Shown: one piece after another, positions 17,846-27,430 of the stretch
Layout: every line of letters starts with the position of its first letter
How positions within the stretch are numbered: position 1 is the first letter of the stretch
Assembly (NCBI GenBank): GCA_003225535.1
Contig: QIAL01000309.1
Span: 1-37,652, forward strand
DNA: 37,652 nucleotides
Reading direction: 5' to 3'
Source: Acidobacteriota bacterium
Lineage (GTDB): Bacteria > Acidobacteriota > Terriglobia > Terriglobales > Acidobacteriaceae
Notes under the pieces: model-generated
The model's database searches: none
Told to the model about the DNA's origin: nothing
What the model saw: only the letters and a program-made list of their open reading frames with translations
Translations under genes and position numbers: made by a program

Positions 17846-17879
17846 CAACCTGCGTATTGCGGGCATGCGCTCGAAAAAT

Positions 17880-17912
17880 CCCCACTTCTCCCAAAGGCTG
17901 GGAGAAGTGGGG
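17880..17912. repeat. Perfect 14-bp stem hairpin (REP/terminator-like)
   Basis: CCCCACTTCTCCCA-AAGGC-TGGGAGAAGTGGGG. Confidence 0.75.
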
Positions 17913-17975
17913 CACCCAGTCGCGGAATAGTTCCGCACAGGTTTCCTCATCCCGGCAGGTGATATCCTGCCCGCA

Positions 17976-20942
17976 ATGGCGTCGAAGTCTAATTCACGTT
18001 CTGTCCCCTTTGTTCCTGACGAGCGCCAGTGTGAAGCGATCGAACACGTCCACGGTCCGATGCTGGTCGTCGCTGGAGCCGGCACGGGTAAGACGTCGGT
18101 TCTGACCCATCGCATCGAGCGGTTGGTGAAGGAAGGGCATGCCCGCACCGACGAGATTCTTGCCCTGACTTATACGGTTAATGCCGCCGAGGAAATGCAG
18201 GAGCGGGTACGCAAGTTGCTGGGTGGAAAAATCGTGCAGGCTCTGACCTTTCACGATTACTGCCTGAAACTGTTGAAGCGCGTAGGTAAAGATTTCGGCG
18301 TGCTCGATGAGAAGGACCTCTGGATTTATCTGCGGCGGCGCATCCACGACTTGCGTCTGGAGCACTACATTCGAGCTGCCAACATCGGGCAGTTCCTCAA
18401 TGACCTGCTGGACTTCGTGAACCGGTGTCACGACGAATTGGTGACGCCGGAGAAATATGCTGACTATGTCGAACGCATCGAACGGCGCGAAGTCCCGATT
18501 CCACGGGTGGTGAAGTCCAAGATTGCGCTTGATGATGAGGAGGTACTGGGCCGATGCCGGGAGATTGCCCGCGTATTCTCGACGATCGAGGGCTGGCTCG
18601 CGGAAGAAAACCTCGGGACCTTCAGCCATATGATCACGCGGGCGCACGCCCTGCTGCACAGCGATGAGTCTGTGTTGGCCGAGGCACGCCGTGGCGCCCG
18701 GTACATCCTTGCCGATGAATTCCAGGATGCCAACTTCGCGCAGATCAAGATTCTGACCCGCCTGGCGGGTGCCGACGGGAATCTTTTTGCGGTGGGCGAT
18801 CCTGACCAGTCGATTTACCGATTCCGTGGGGCATCTAGTGAGGCCTTCGAACTCTTTTATCGAAATTTCCCTGCGGCCAAGCGTGTGGTGCTGGAAAAGA
18901 ACCGGCGTTCGATCACTCCGATCTTGCAGACGGCTTTCGCCGTCATCAATGAGAATCCTCCAGTGTTCGCCAAGAGCGGCAGCAGCGCGTTTACGTATCA
19001 CCGAGTGCCCCTGAAATCGGCTCGTGATGAGGAGTCCGCCGCCTCCGCATTGCAACCGGCAAACCAGCCGGTGACCGCGATTGTCCTGAAGGATCGCAGT
19101 ACGGAAGGGCCCGACCTCGTCGCTTATTTGCGCGAGGCGCAGCGCAAGTCGAGATGCAAGTGGTCGGACTTCGGAGTGTTGTATCGTTCCCACCTGCACC
19201 GTGACGATCTGGTACAGGAACTAGCGGAGGCCGGGATTCCATTTGTGATCGAGAGCATGGATGTCTCGGATACTCCTGAGGCCCGTGATCTGTTTGCGTG
19301 CTTGAACGTGATCGTTTCCAGCGGAGATGACGTCAGCTTGATGCGCGTGGCGGGCTTGCCGTGTTTTCGAGTCAACCCTGAGCAGTTGCGGCAAGAGCTG
19401 CGTGCCATCGCGCGCGACAATCGCGAGGCCAAGGTAGTGCCTCTGTTCACCGCGCTCGACCGCGTCGACGGCGGCGCAGAGGTCGTAGCGCGGGTGCGGC
19501 GAGTGCGTGAAAGCATCCAAGGTCGCAACGCCAAAGGACGAGTTGCACTCGACATTGTGGTCCGGGAATTTGTCCTCGACACGTCCTCGCCCATCCTGCA
19601 GGCAGCCTTGCATTTTGTGGAGGATTGGGAGAAGAAGAGGATCAACAAGACCGCTGACCTTGAAGAGCTCGTCGACTACCTCGGCTATTTTCGCGAGGCG
19701 AATGGCGTCATACCGCTGCGGTCGGATGAGAACGAAAACGCAGTTCGCCTGATGACGGTCCACGGGGCCAAGGGACTTGAGTTTCCGCATGTCTTCATTC
19801 TGCGCGCTCTGTCTCCGTCCTTCCCATCTTCGTACAAGGAGACACTCGTTGCGTTCCCACGGGAATTGCGCGATCCCGATTCTCTGACCGAGGCGGATGA
19901 CAAAACGCTGCATGAGCAGGAGGAGCGGCGCCTGTTTTACGTGGCGATGACCCGGGCGCGGGATTCGCTGCGCATCTACGCGCGCGAGGGAACGGGCAAG
20001 ACCGATAAGACTCCGCCGGGCTATTTGCGGGAGTTGATCAAGAACAAAGCTGTGGCGCCATGGTTCCGTGCCATTCCGGCGGGGGGTGCACAAGCGACTC
20101 TCGAAATTGCCGCTGCGGCGTCCCCACTTTATCCCGAAGAATCGCAAACCACTCGTTGGTTCGAATTGGCGGTTTTAGAAGGACTGCACAAGCGCCTTAG
20201 CGCGTCGGCGGTCGAAACCTATCAGCGGTGCGGTTTGCAGTTCAAGCTGGAGCGGGACTGGCGCATCGCTGCCAAGCCTGCAGCGGCGATGCAATATGGC
20301 GCGGCGATTCATCGTGTGCTCAAAACCTACTTTGAGTCAATTCGGCTCGGTCGGCCGAAGAGTGACGAGGAAATCATCGAACTCTTCTGCCTGGATCTGG
20401 CCAGCGCCAAGATTCAGGAAGCATATCAGCACGAACTCTACGAGAAGCAGGGGATCGTGCAATTGCAGGATTTCCTATCGAAGGCACGTTCAATTCCCGC
20501 CTCGCAGGTTCTGCACACGGAAGAATCCTTCGAGTTCAAGGTGGGAGAGACGACCGTGGTCGGTCGCATCGACCGGATCGATCAGCGCCCGGACGGAACC
20601 GTCGCCATCATCGACTACAAGACGGGTAAGGCGCGCGATCAGGAATCGGCGGACGAGAGTCTTCAGCTGTCCCTGTACGCCATTGCAGCGAAGGAGAAGT
20701 GGAAGTACAGCGTCGGAGCTCTGATTTTTCACAACCTGGAAGAAAACGTTCCCGTCATGACCTCGCGGTCGGAGTCACAGTTGCTGTCGGCTCGCGCCTG
20801 CGTCGAAGATGCAGCCCAGGGAATTGCCGATGGTGTGTTCGAGGCGAAGGTGGGGCAGCACTGCAGCTTCTGCGCGTATCGGAGTCTTTGTCCTGAGAAA
20901 GAAAAGCGCATTCCACGGCTGGTAAGAGTTAGTGTGACCTAA
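17976..20942 (+). CDS. UvrD/Rep-type ATP-dependent helicase fused to C-terminal PD-(D/E)XK nuclease with Fe-S-type cysteine motif
   Basis: 988 aa: VVAGAGTGKTSVLTHRI (I), ADEFQDANFAQ (II), VGDPDQSIYRFRGA (III), LMTVHGAKGLEFPHVF (V), RRLFYVAMTRARDSL (VI); C-terminal VGRIDRIDQRPDGTVAIIDYKTGK nuclease motif and HCSFCAYRSLC cluster. Confidence 0.9.
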   Translation: MASKSNSRSVPFVPDERQCEAIEHVHGPMLVVAGAGTGKTSVLTHRIERLVKEGHARTDEILALTYTVNAAEEMQERVRKLLGGKIVQALTFHDYCLKLLKRVGKDFGVLDEKDLWIYLRRRIHDLRLEHYIRAANIGQFLNDLLDFVNRCHDELVTPEKYADYVERIERREVPIPRVVKSKIALDDEEVLGRCREIARVFSTIEGWLAEENLGTFSHMITRAHALLHSDESVLAEARRGARYILADEFQDANFAQIKILTRLAGADGNLFAVGDPDQSIYRFRGASSEAFELFYRNFPAAKRVVLEKNRRSITPILQTAFAVINENPPVFAKSGSSAFTYHRVPLKSARDEESAASALQPANQPVTAIVLKDRSTEGPDLVAYLREAQRKSRCKWSDFGVLYRSHLHRDDLVQELAEAGIPFVIESMDVSDTPEARDLFACLNVIVSSGDDVSLMRVAGLPCFRVNPEQLRQELRAIARDNREAKVVPLFTALDRVDGGAEVVARVRRVRESIQGRNAKGRVALDIVVREFVLDTSSPILQAALHFVEDWEKKRINKTADLEELVDYLGYFREANGVIPLRSDENENAVRLMTVHGAKGLEFPHVFILRALSPSFPSSYKETLVAFPRELRDPDSLTEADDKTLHEQEERRLFYVAMTRARDSLRIYAREGTGKTDKTPPGYLRELIKNKAVAPWFRAIPAGGAQATLEIAAAASPLYPEESQTTRWFELAVLEGLHKRLSASAVETYQRCGLQFKLERDWRIAAKPAAAMQYGAAIHRVLKTYFESIRLGRPKSDEEIIELFCLDLASAKIQEAYQHELYEKQGIVQLQDFLSKARSIPASQVLHTEESFEFKVGETTVVGRIDRIDQRPDGTVAIIDYKTGKARDQESADESLQLSLYAIAAKEKWKYSVGALIFHNLEENVPVMTSRSESQLLSARACVEDAAQGIADGVFEAKVGQHCSFCAYRSLCPEKEKRIPRLVRVSVT

Positions 20943-20952
20943 AATGCGGGGA

Positions 20953-21067
20953 CTGTCATTCCGAGCGCAGCGAGGAATCCCTAATCTCCGGCAATGCTTG
21001 TTGGGTAGGGATGCTTCGACTCCGAACGAGTTCGCTTCGCGATCTCGTTCTCCGCTCAGCATGACAG
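20953..21067. repeat. Palindromic-ended element, TGTCAT..ATGACA family (copy 4)
   Basis: CTGTCATTCCGAGCGCAGCGAGGAATCCCTA...GGGTAGGGATGCTTCGACTCC...CTCAGCATGACAG. Confidence 0.8.
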
Positions 21068-21100
21068 GATGGCTACTTTGTAGAATCCCGAAACCTTTCC

Positions 21101-21133
21101 AAAAAAACTTAGGGGACGCATTGAGCGTCCCCT
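21101..21133 (-). terminator. Rho-independent terminator of a short minus-strand unit
   Basis: Minus strand AGGGGACGC-TCAAT-GCGTCCCCT followed by AAGTTTTTTT; perfect 9-bp stem plus U-tract. Confidence 0.8.
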
Positions 21134-21154
21134 GTTGACTTCGTACGGAACTTG

Positions 21155-21196
21155 CTAGTGTTTCTTTTTCTTTTTTGCCTTTTTCTTGGTTGCCAT
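21155..21196 (-). CDS. Putative 13-aa lysine-rich micropeptide MATKKKAKKKKKH
   Basis: ATG GCA ACC AAG AAA AAG GCA AAA AAG AAA AAG AAA CAC TAG on the minus strand, preceded by GGGAGAATAGGAACA (SD-like), flanked by promoter and terminator. Confidence 0.45.
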   Translation of the reverse strand: MATKKKAKKKKKH

Positions 21197-21260
21197 TGTT
21201 CCTATTCTCCCTTCCATTCTTCATGGAAATGTGCAGTGATGTTTTACTGCAACTAGTTGA

Positions 21261-21289
21261 TGTATAGAGTTAATGAAAAATGAAGTCAA
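21261..21289 (-). promoter_or_regulatory. Sigma70-type promoter for the short minus-strand unit
   Basis: Minus strand TTGACT (21289-21284), 17-nt spacer, TATACA (21266-21261). Confidence 0.6.
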
Positions 21290-21568
21290 GAAAAAAATGA
21301 TGATCGATTCGCGCAAATTGTGGCACCAAAGTCACGACGAAAGAATTTCTTCGACGAATGTCAACCATTATTTTGCAGGAAACGTTCGTGAGATTCCGAG
21401 TTGCGACCTCGTTGATCGAACCATGACGAGAAATTTCCAATTGCACAAGGAGCACAACCTGCAAAAGCAGAGGTCGGACGTTGGCAGGTGCGCTGACTCG
21501 CGTGAAGCCAATGCTCTCGCTCGCTCATCTATAATGAAAACGCGAAATCTTCGCGAGGAGCCCGATTC

Positions 21569-22699
21569 ATGGCCTCTTTTGACGATGTTGTCATCATCTC
21601 CGGCTGTCGCCTTCCGGTTGGAAAATTTCAAGGTAGTCTCGCCGATTTCACTGCGCCGCAGTTGGGCGCCATGGTGGTGCGCGAGGCGGTGAAGCGTGCT
21701 GGTGTTGATCCCGCGCAGGTCGATGAATGCATCATGGGGAACGTGATCTCCGCCGGACTCGGGCAAAATCCCGCGCGACAGGCGGCAATCTTCGGCGGAC
21801 TAACTCCGGCGACAGGTGCCATGACAATCAACAAGGTGTGCGGCTCAGGATTGAAATCTGTGGCGCTCGCAGCGCAAGCGGTGCAGACCGGAAACAGTTC
21901 GATCGTCGTTGCGGGCGGCATGGAATCGATGAGCAATGCGCCCTACCTTCTTCCACAAGCGCGCAAGGGATACCGTCTGGGCAACGCGCAAGTGATCGAC
22001 TCGATGGTGAATGACGGGCTGTGGGATATCTACAACGACTACCACATGGGCATCACGGGCGAGAACGTCGCGGAGAAATATGGAATCACGCGCGAGGAGC
22101 AGGATGAGTTCGCGGTGAATTCTCACCGGAAGGCTGTTGCTGCGATCAAGGAGTGCCGCTTCAAGGCGCAGATCGTGCCTGTGGAGATTCCGGCGAAGAA
22201 GAAGGGCGCGCCTCCCACCATCTTCGACAAGGATGAGAGCCCCCGAGAAGACACGACCATTGAAGTTTTACGTTCGCTCAAGCCGGCATTCAAGAAAGAT
22301 GGAACTGTAACGGCGGGGAATGCGCCCGGGGTGAATGATGGTGCCGCCGCAGTTGTAGTCACGAGCGCCAAGCGCGCCGCGGAACTCGGGGCCAAGCCGA
22401 TGGTGCGCATTGTTGCGCAGGCCACGAGCGGCGTGGAAGCCAAATGGGTCATGATGGCCCCGGTGGGGGCTGTGCGACAGATTTGGGATAAGACGGGTTG
22501 GAAGAATGAAGATGTCGATCTCTACGAATTGAATGAGGCATTTTCTGTTCAGGCGCTTGGCGTCATGCGCGAGTTGGGACTGAATCCTGACAAGGTCAAC
22601 GTGATCTACGAGATGATCCGCCGGGATGTGAAGCGGGGGATCGCGGCGCTTTGCCTTGGCGGGGGGAATGCAGTGGCGATGGCGGTGGAGCGCGACTAA
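21569..22699 (+). CDS. Acetyl-CoA acetyltransferase (thiolase), lacking the conserved GHP catalytic-His loop
   Basis: 376 aa: [76 protein letters not shown]; expected NGGAxALGHPIGxSGARVLxTL missing after NV. Confidence 0.9.
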   Translation: MASFDDVVIISGCRLPVGKFQGSLADFTAPQLGAMVVREAVKRAGVDPAQVDECIMGNVISAGLGQNPARQAAIFGGLTPATGAMTINKVCGSGLKSVALAAQAVQTGNSSIVVAGGMESMSNAPYLLPQARKGYRLGNAQVIDSMVNDGLWDIYNDYHMGITGENVAEKYGITREEQDEFAVNSHRKAVAAIKECRFKAQIVPVEIPAKKKGAPPTIFDKDESPREDTTIEVLRSLKPAFKKDGTVTAGNAPGVNDGAAAVVVTSAKRAAELGAKPMVRIVAQATSGVEAKWVMMAPVGAVRQIWDKTGWKNEDVDLYELNEAFSVQALGVMRELGLNPDKVNVIYEMIRRDVKRGIAALCLGGGNAVAMAVERD

Positions 22700-22738
22700 C
22701 TGGGTCGATTTTCACCACAGAGGCTCACAGAGGAGTTT

Positions 22739-24853
22739 CTAGTTTACCTTCGCCAGAGGCAGCGTCACGGTGAACATTGCTCCACCATCCGGAACATTTA
22801 CCGCTTCCACGGTTCCGTTGTGTTCCTTCATCACCGACTTGCAGATACTCAGGCCTAGTCCGGTCCCGCGTCCGGGACGCTTCGTGGTGTAGAACGGATC
22901 AAAGATGCTCGGTAGATTTTCCTTCGGGATGCCCGGTCCGTCGTCCTGGAAGCTGACCCACACAGTGCTGGTTCCTTTCCCGAGACGGATGCGTAAGGTT
23001 CCCCGGTCGCGAGCCTCGCGGATGGCCTGCTCGGCATTCACGATCAGGTTCAGAAAGACCTGCATCAACTGATGCGGGTCACCCAGCGCGTAAGGCATTC
23101 CCGCCTCTTTCAGGAAATCCACGGTGATGTTGTTCTTGCGCAGGGAATAGGCGTGCAGGTTGAGCGTGCGCTCCACGATCTCGACCAGATTGATGCGGCT
23201 CTTGCCGGGCGCGGGCGGGCGCGAGAAGTAGGTCAGGTTCTGAACGATCTCGGCGGCGCGCCGTGCCTGCTGCTGCAGCATGCCGAGTTGCTTGCGCGAG
23301 GTTTCGTTGGTCTCTGTGTCTTGAAGCAGTTCGCTTACGCCCAGGATGCTGGTCAACGGATTGTTAAGCTCATGCGCCACGCCGCCGATCATGGCGCCCA
23401 TGGCGGCCAGGCGCTCGCTTTCGACGACCTGCTGCTCCAGCTTGCGTTCGATAGTGATATCGCGCAGCGAGAAGATCACTCCGCTGATTTTTCCTTCGGC
23501 ATCGGCCAGTTGGCTGCCGGCGGCGCGCATCGTCCGTGCGCTGCCGTCGCGATGCCGCGTCCCGTACTCGGCCGCTCCAAACGCCTGGTCCCCCGAAACC
23601 AGCGTGTGATGCAGCGAGACCAGATCGGGCGCGTGGTCCGCCATTTCCGAGATCTTCTTCCCCAACATTTCGTCCGGCCGGTAGCCGAGCAGAGCCTCGG
23701 CACGCGAGCTGACGAACGTATACCGCTCCTCCAGATCCACAACCAGGATCAGATCGGGGAAACTCTCCAGCAGCCGGCTGCGGAATTCTTCCTGCTGGGC
23801 CAGTTGGCGCTCCATGTTGCGTTTTTCGGTGATGTCGACGAGCGTTCCCTGGTAGCGGATGATATTTCCGGCGGCATCCCATACGGCGCGCGAGGAATCG
23901 AGAAAAATGGCGGGCTTGCCATCCTTGCGTCGCAACTTGATTTCGCGTGTGCGCACGCCGCCGCGGTCATCGAGCGCTCGCCCTAGCACGGGAGCCCCGC
24001 CGTCGAAGCTCAGCGCAGCCGGTTCGACCGAGAGCAACTCCTTTTTCTCGGTGTAACCGAGCATGGTGACCAGGGCAGGATTCGCATCCAGCAACTGTCC
24101 TTCGGGCATGCTGAAATAGACACCCTCCTGCAGGGTTTCGAACAACTCCGTGAAGCGCAATTCCTTCTCGCGCTGTTCGGTGATATCGCGGCCCAGGATG
24201 CTTGCTCCGACTACTTCATCTCCCTTGAGGATCCCGTTGAGTACGCAATCAAAATAAAGTGGGCGCGAGTTGTTCTTCAGGCGGATACGGACAGTTCCAG
24301 TCCAGCGCTTCTTCTCGAGAAATCGTCCCAGCCCGCGTTCGATCTCGTCGCGCGCGGGTTCCTCCACAAAGTCGTAAACCTTGCTGCCCACCAGTTGCGA
24401 GTATGTGAGCCCCGTAAGCTCTGCGACGCGACGGTTGACGGTTCGGAGCGTTCCGTCGAGAGAAACGGCGCAGGCCGGGTCATCGAGCGAATCGATGAGC
24501 TCCTTGAAGTTGCGCTGCGAGCGCATGATGACCTGGCTGAGCTGATCCAGTTGCTCTTCGGAAGGCGCCGCACCAACATGCTCCTGCAATCCCCGGAGCA
24601 GTCCCTTGAGTTCGTTAACTTCGCGCCGCCGACCATATGCATAAGCGGCGAACAGGATCGAGAGCGCCAGGACGCCGACGGGAATGGCGCGCAGTTGAAA
24701 GGGCACGCCCTCCAGTCGCTCCCAGAGGAGAGCCACCAGGGCGACCGACAGAAAGACCATGAACAAGAGCACCCATCGCCAAAGCTGAGACTCTTCCCGA
24801 TCAAGATTTCCTGGCGGATTGGGACGTGAGGGAAGGGCTGGGTCCGGACTCAT
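22739..24853 (-). CDS. PAS-domain sensor histidine kinase, membrane-anchored
   Basis: 704 aa: two N-terminal TM segments, several PAS domains (FKELIDSLDDPACAVSLDGTLRTVNR...), HisKA GGVAHELNNPLTSILGVSELL, HATPase DDGPGIPKENLPSIFDPFYTTKRPGRGTGLGLSICKSVM. Confidence 0.92.
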   Translation of the reverse strand: MSPDPALPSRPNPPGNLDREESQLWRWVLLFMVFLSVALVALLWERLEGVPFQLRAIPVGVLALSILFAAYAYGRRREVNELKGLLRGLQEHVGAAPSEEQLDQLSQVIMRSQRNFKELIDSLDDPACAVSLDGTLRTVNRRVAELTGLTYSQLVGSKVYDFVEEPARDEIERGLGRFLEKKRWTGTVRIRLKNNSRPLYFDCVLNGILKGDEVVGASILGRDITEQREKELRFTELFETLQEGVYFSMPEGQLLDANPALVTMLGYTEKKELLSVEPAALSFDGGAPVLGRALDDRGGVRTREIKLRRKDGKPAIFLDSSRAVWDAAGNIIRYQGTLVDITEKRNMERQLAQQEEFRSRLLESFPDLILVVDLEERYTFVSSRAEALLGYRPDEMLGKKISEMADHAPDLVSLHHTLVSGDQAFGAAEYGTRHRDGSARTMRAAGSQLADAEGKISGVIFSLRDITIERKLEQQVVESERLAAMGAMIGGVAHELNNPLTSILGVSELLQDTETNETSRKQLGMLQQQARRAAEIVQNLTYFSRPPAPGKSRINLVEIVERTLNLHAYSLRKNNITVDFLKEAGMPYALGDPHQLMQVFLNLIVNAEQAIREARDRGTLRIRLGKGTSTVWVSFQDDGPGIPKENLPSIFDPFYTTKRPGRGTGLGLSICKSVMKEHNGTVEAVNVPDGGAMFTVTLPLAKVN

Positions 24854-25143
24854 AAGAGAATAATAAGGATTTTTCCCGAAGGCTCATCCTAATGCAGAGG
24901 AATCAAGACCAACAACCGGATTGTTTTACTTCTTGGTACCGGAGGGCAATGGACCTTCGCCCAAAATGGGACATCAATTTATCCACGCAAAATAGGCATT
25001 TCCGGGTTTTCCACAGCCCTTAGTGACATCCGTCACAGCCAGCGCTCCCTACAGACAGATAACGTTTCTGCTGAGTGCACTGCGAGGATTCCCCTGCTCT
25101 GACTTGGCGGGGTGGGGGATTCGAGTAGTCCGCACCTGTCCCA

Positions 25144-26691
25144 ATGCTCTACAAGACCCTTAGCGCGGCCGTTTATGGCATCGACGCCAATATCATTCAG
25201 GTGGAGGTCGACTGCTCTGGCATCAAGTGCGATCAGGACCACTTCCACACGGTGGGCTTGCCTGACGCAGCCGTTCGCGAGAGCCGCGATCGGGTACGTG
25301 CCGCTCTGAAGAATTGCGGCTACGATATCCCGCCCACGCAGATCACCATCAATCTCGCCCCGGCCGACATCAAGAAAGAAGGCTCCGGATTCGACCTGCC
25401 GATGGCGCTCGGCATAGTTGGGGCTTACGGTGGCCTGACCAAGAAAGAGATCTCCGATTGCCTTTTTGTGGGGGAGTTGTCGCTGGATGGAGGTGTTCGC
25501 AGTGTTCGAGGCGCTCTGCCCATTGCGGTCGAAGCCCGCGGCCAGAAGATCTCGCGTATGGTGGTCCCCGAAGCCAACGCCAAAGAGGCGGCGATGGTCG
25601 GTGGGGTCGATGTCTATCCCGTCCGTTCGCTGCTCGACGTAATCCACTTCGTGAACTCAGGGAACGGAATCCTCCCGGTCAAAGCGGATAGCGATTCTCT
25701 GCTGCGCGAGTCGCAGCAGTTCTTTGTGGACTTCAAAGACGTGCGCGGACAGCAGACGGCCAAGCGCGCCATCGAGATCGCATGCGCCGGAGGACATAAC
25801 ATCCTGATGATCGGGCCGCCGGGCTCGGGCAAGACGATGCTAGCCAAGCGCATGCCCACCATCCTGCCGCCGTTTACGTTTGAAGAAGCGCTGGAGACGA
25901 CGAAGATTCACAGCGTTGCCGGGGTGCTGGATTCGGGCACCGGGCTGGTTGGAACGCGTCCCTACCGCTCTCCACACCACACGATCTCCGACGCCGGACT
26001 GATCGGCGGAGGCGCCATTCCGCGTCCCGGCGAAGTCTCGCTTGCTCACAACGGGCTGCTGTTTCTCGACGAACTGCCAGAGTTCCCACGAAACGTTCTG
26101 GAAGTGTTACGTCAGCCCCTGGAAGACGGAACCGTCTCGATAGCTCGCGCGTCTATGTCGCTGACCTTTCCGGCGCGGTTCATGCTCGCCGCGGCCATGA
26201 ATCCCTGCCCTTGCGGGTTCCACAACGACCGCACACGCGACTGCCAGTGCACGCCGCCGATGATCCAGCGCTACATCTCGAAAATCTCAGGCCCGCTGAT
26301 GGACCGGATCGACATCCATATCGATGTGCCGGCGGTCAATTACAAGGAGATGCGTTCTAGCACGGAGCCCGAGGGATCTGCCAAGATTCGTGAGCGCGTG
26401 GTGAGAGCTCGCCAGAAGCAGTTGGAGCGCTTCGCCACGTCGCGACAAAAACTCTATTGCAACGCCCAGATGAGCTCGCGCCACATCCGCGCTTTCTGCG
26501 AACTCTCCGCTGACTGCGAGCGCCTGATCGAGCGGGCGATGACGCAGCAAGGACTCAGCGCCCGCGCTCACGACCGGATTCTTAAAGTCGCGCGCACCAT
26601 CGCTGATTTGGAAGACGTAGCCGCGCTCGGGCCTAAGCATATTGCAGAGGCGATCCAATATCGCAGCTTGGACCGGACGTATTGGACGTAG
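25144..26691 (+). CDS. comM: YifB/ComM family Mg-chelatase-like AAA ATPase
   Basis: 515 aa: [102 protein letters not shown]. Confidence 0.93.
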   Translation: MLYKTLSAAVYGIDANIIQVEVDCSGIKCDQDHFHTVGLPDAAVRESRDRVRAALKNCGYDIPPTQITINLAPADIKKEGSGFDLPMALGIVGAYGGLTKKEISDCLFVGELSLDGGVRSVRGALPIAVEARGQKISRMVVPEANAKEAAMVGGVDVYPVRSLLDVIHFVNSGNGILPVKADSDSLLRESQQFFVDFKDVRGQQTAKRAIEIACAGGHNILMIGPPGSGKTMLAKRMPTILPPFTFEEALETTKIHSVAGVLDSGTGLVGTRPYRSPHHTISDAGLIGGGAIPRPGEVSLAHNGLLFLDELPEFPRNVLEVLRQPLEDGTVSIARASMSLTFPARFMLAAAMNPCPCGFHNDRTRDCQCTPPMIQRYISKISGPLMDRIDIHIDVPAVNYKEMRSSTEPEGSAKIRERVVRARQKQLERFATSRQKLYCNAQMSSRHIRAFCELSADCERLIERAMTQQGLSARAHDRILKVARTIADLEDVAALGPKHIAEAIQYRSLDRTYWT

Positions 26692-26823
26692 CGACTGGCA
26701 GACTGAGGAAGTGGTAAGCGCACGACGTTTGGTTATCGGTTAGAGGCTAAATCCGTCGACACCCTTGTTGGCGTATACCCTACTTGAGTTATGGGAGAAT
26801 AAGCCCCGGAGGGTCAGGCTGGC

Positions 26824-27219
26824 ATGAGGAAGATCGGGAGTTTTGCTGACGACCTGAGGAAGAGGTATGAATCCTGCCGCTGGCGCGGCCGGGTAAATTA
26901 CTTTGCCGCGTATCTTTTTCTTGTCGCAGCCGTCTGTAGCAGTGCTGTCGCGGCATTATCGGTTTCCATGGAACTGTGGCCGAAATCGGTCAACGCGGTT
27001 CTAGCCGCTGTGCCCGGTGCGATGTACTTGGTCAATCGCCAGTTTCGCTTCGAACAACGATCCAAATGGTGGTTCGAAAAGTTCTATGTAATTGAGGGTC
27101 TGTATCGAGGGATCGTTCGCGAAAAGCGCGATGAGGCCGAGATCAGTAGGGAACTAACGCTTCAATCGAAGGCGCTCGCGGGACGCTGGCCCGGTTTCGG
27201 TGAAGCGCCGAGTCGGTAA
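26824..27219 (+). CDS. Small two-TM protein, SLATT/DUF4231-like
   Basis: 131 aa: RVNYFAAYLFLVAAVCSSAVAALSVSMELWPKSVNAVLAAVPGAMYLVNRQFRFEQRSKWWFEKFYVIEGLYRGIV; two hydrophobic segments then W-W-K-x-E-x-LYR helix. Confidence 0.6.
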   Translation: MRKIGSFADDLRKRYESCRWRGRVNYFAAYLFLVAAVCSSAVAALSVSMELWPKSVNAVLAAVPGAMYLVNRQFRFEQRSKWWFEKFYVIEGLYRGIVREKRDEAEISRELTLQSKALAGRWPGFGEAPSR

Positions 27220-27430
27220 GCTCGAACTCGAAAGGGGCGGAGTGCATAACTGTGGGCATTCAAACCTTCGGCCGAAAATGGTTTCCAGACCGAACTCACC
27301 TCAAACCTTCAGCTTGGCGAAACATCTGACGCGTCCGAAAATCCCATTGGCTTAAGCTGCGGGTCCAAATCCTCCGCAGGCAGCCTTGCAAGTGGTGAAA
27401 ATGAAATGGGCGCGCTCTGTCAGGCTTCCG

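Noticed and set aside
17994-19199. 401-aa minus-strand ORF (and 19221..20147, 308 aa) antisense to the helicase-nuclease
   Set aside because: Antisense shadow ORFs; the plus strand carries all SF1 helicase motifs.
23072-23986. 304-aa plus-strand ORF antisense to the histidine kinase
   Set aside because: Shadow ORF; the minus strand has contiguous PAS/HisKA/HATPase domains.
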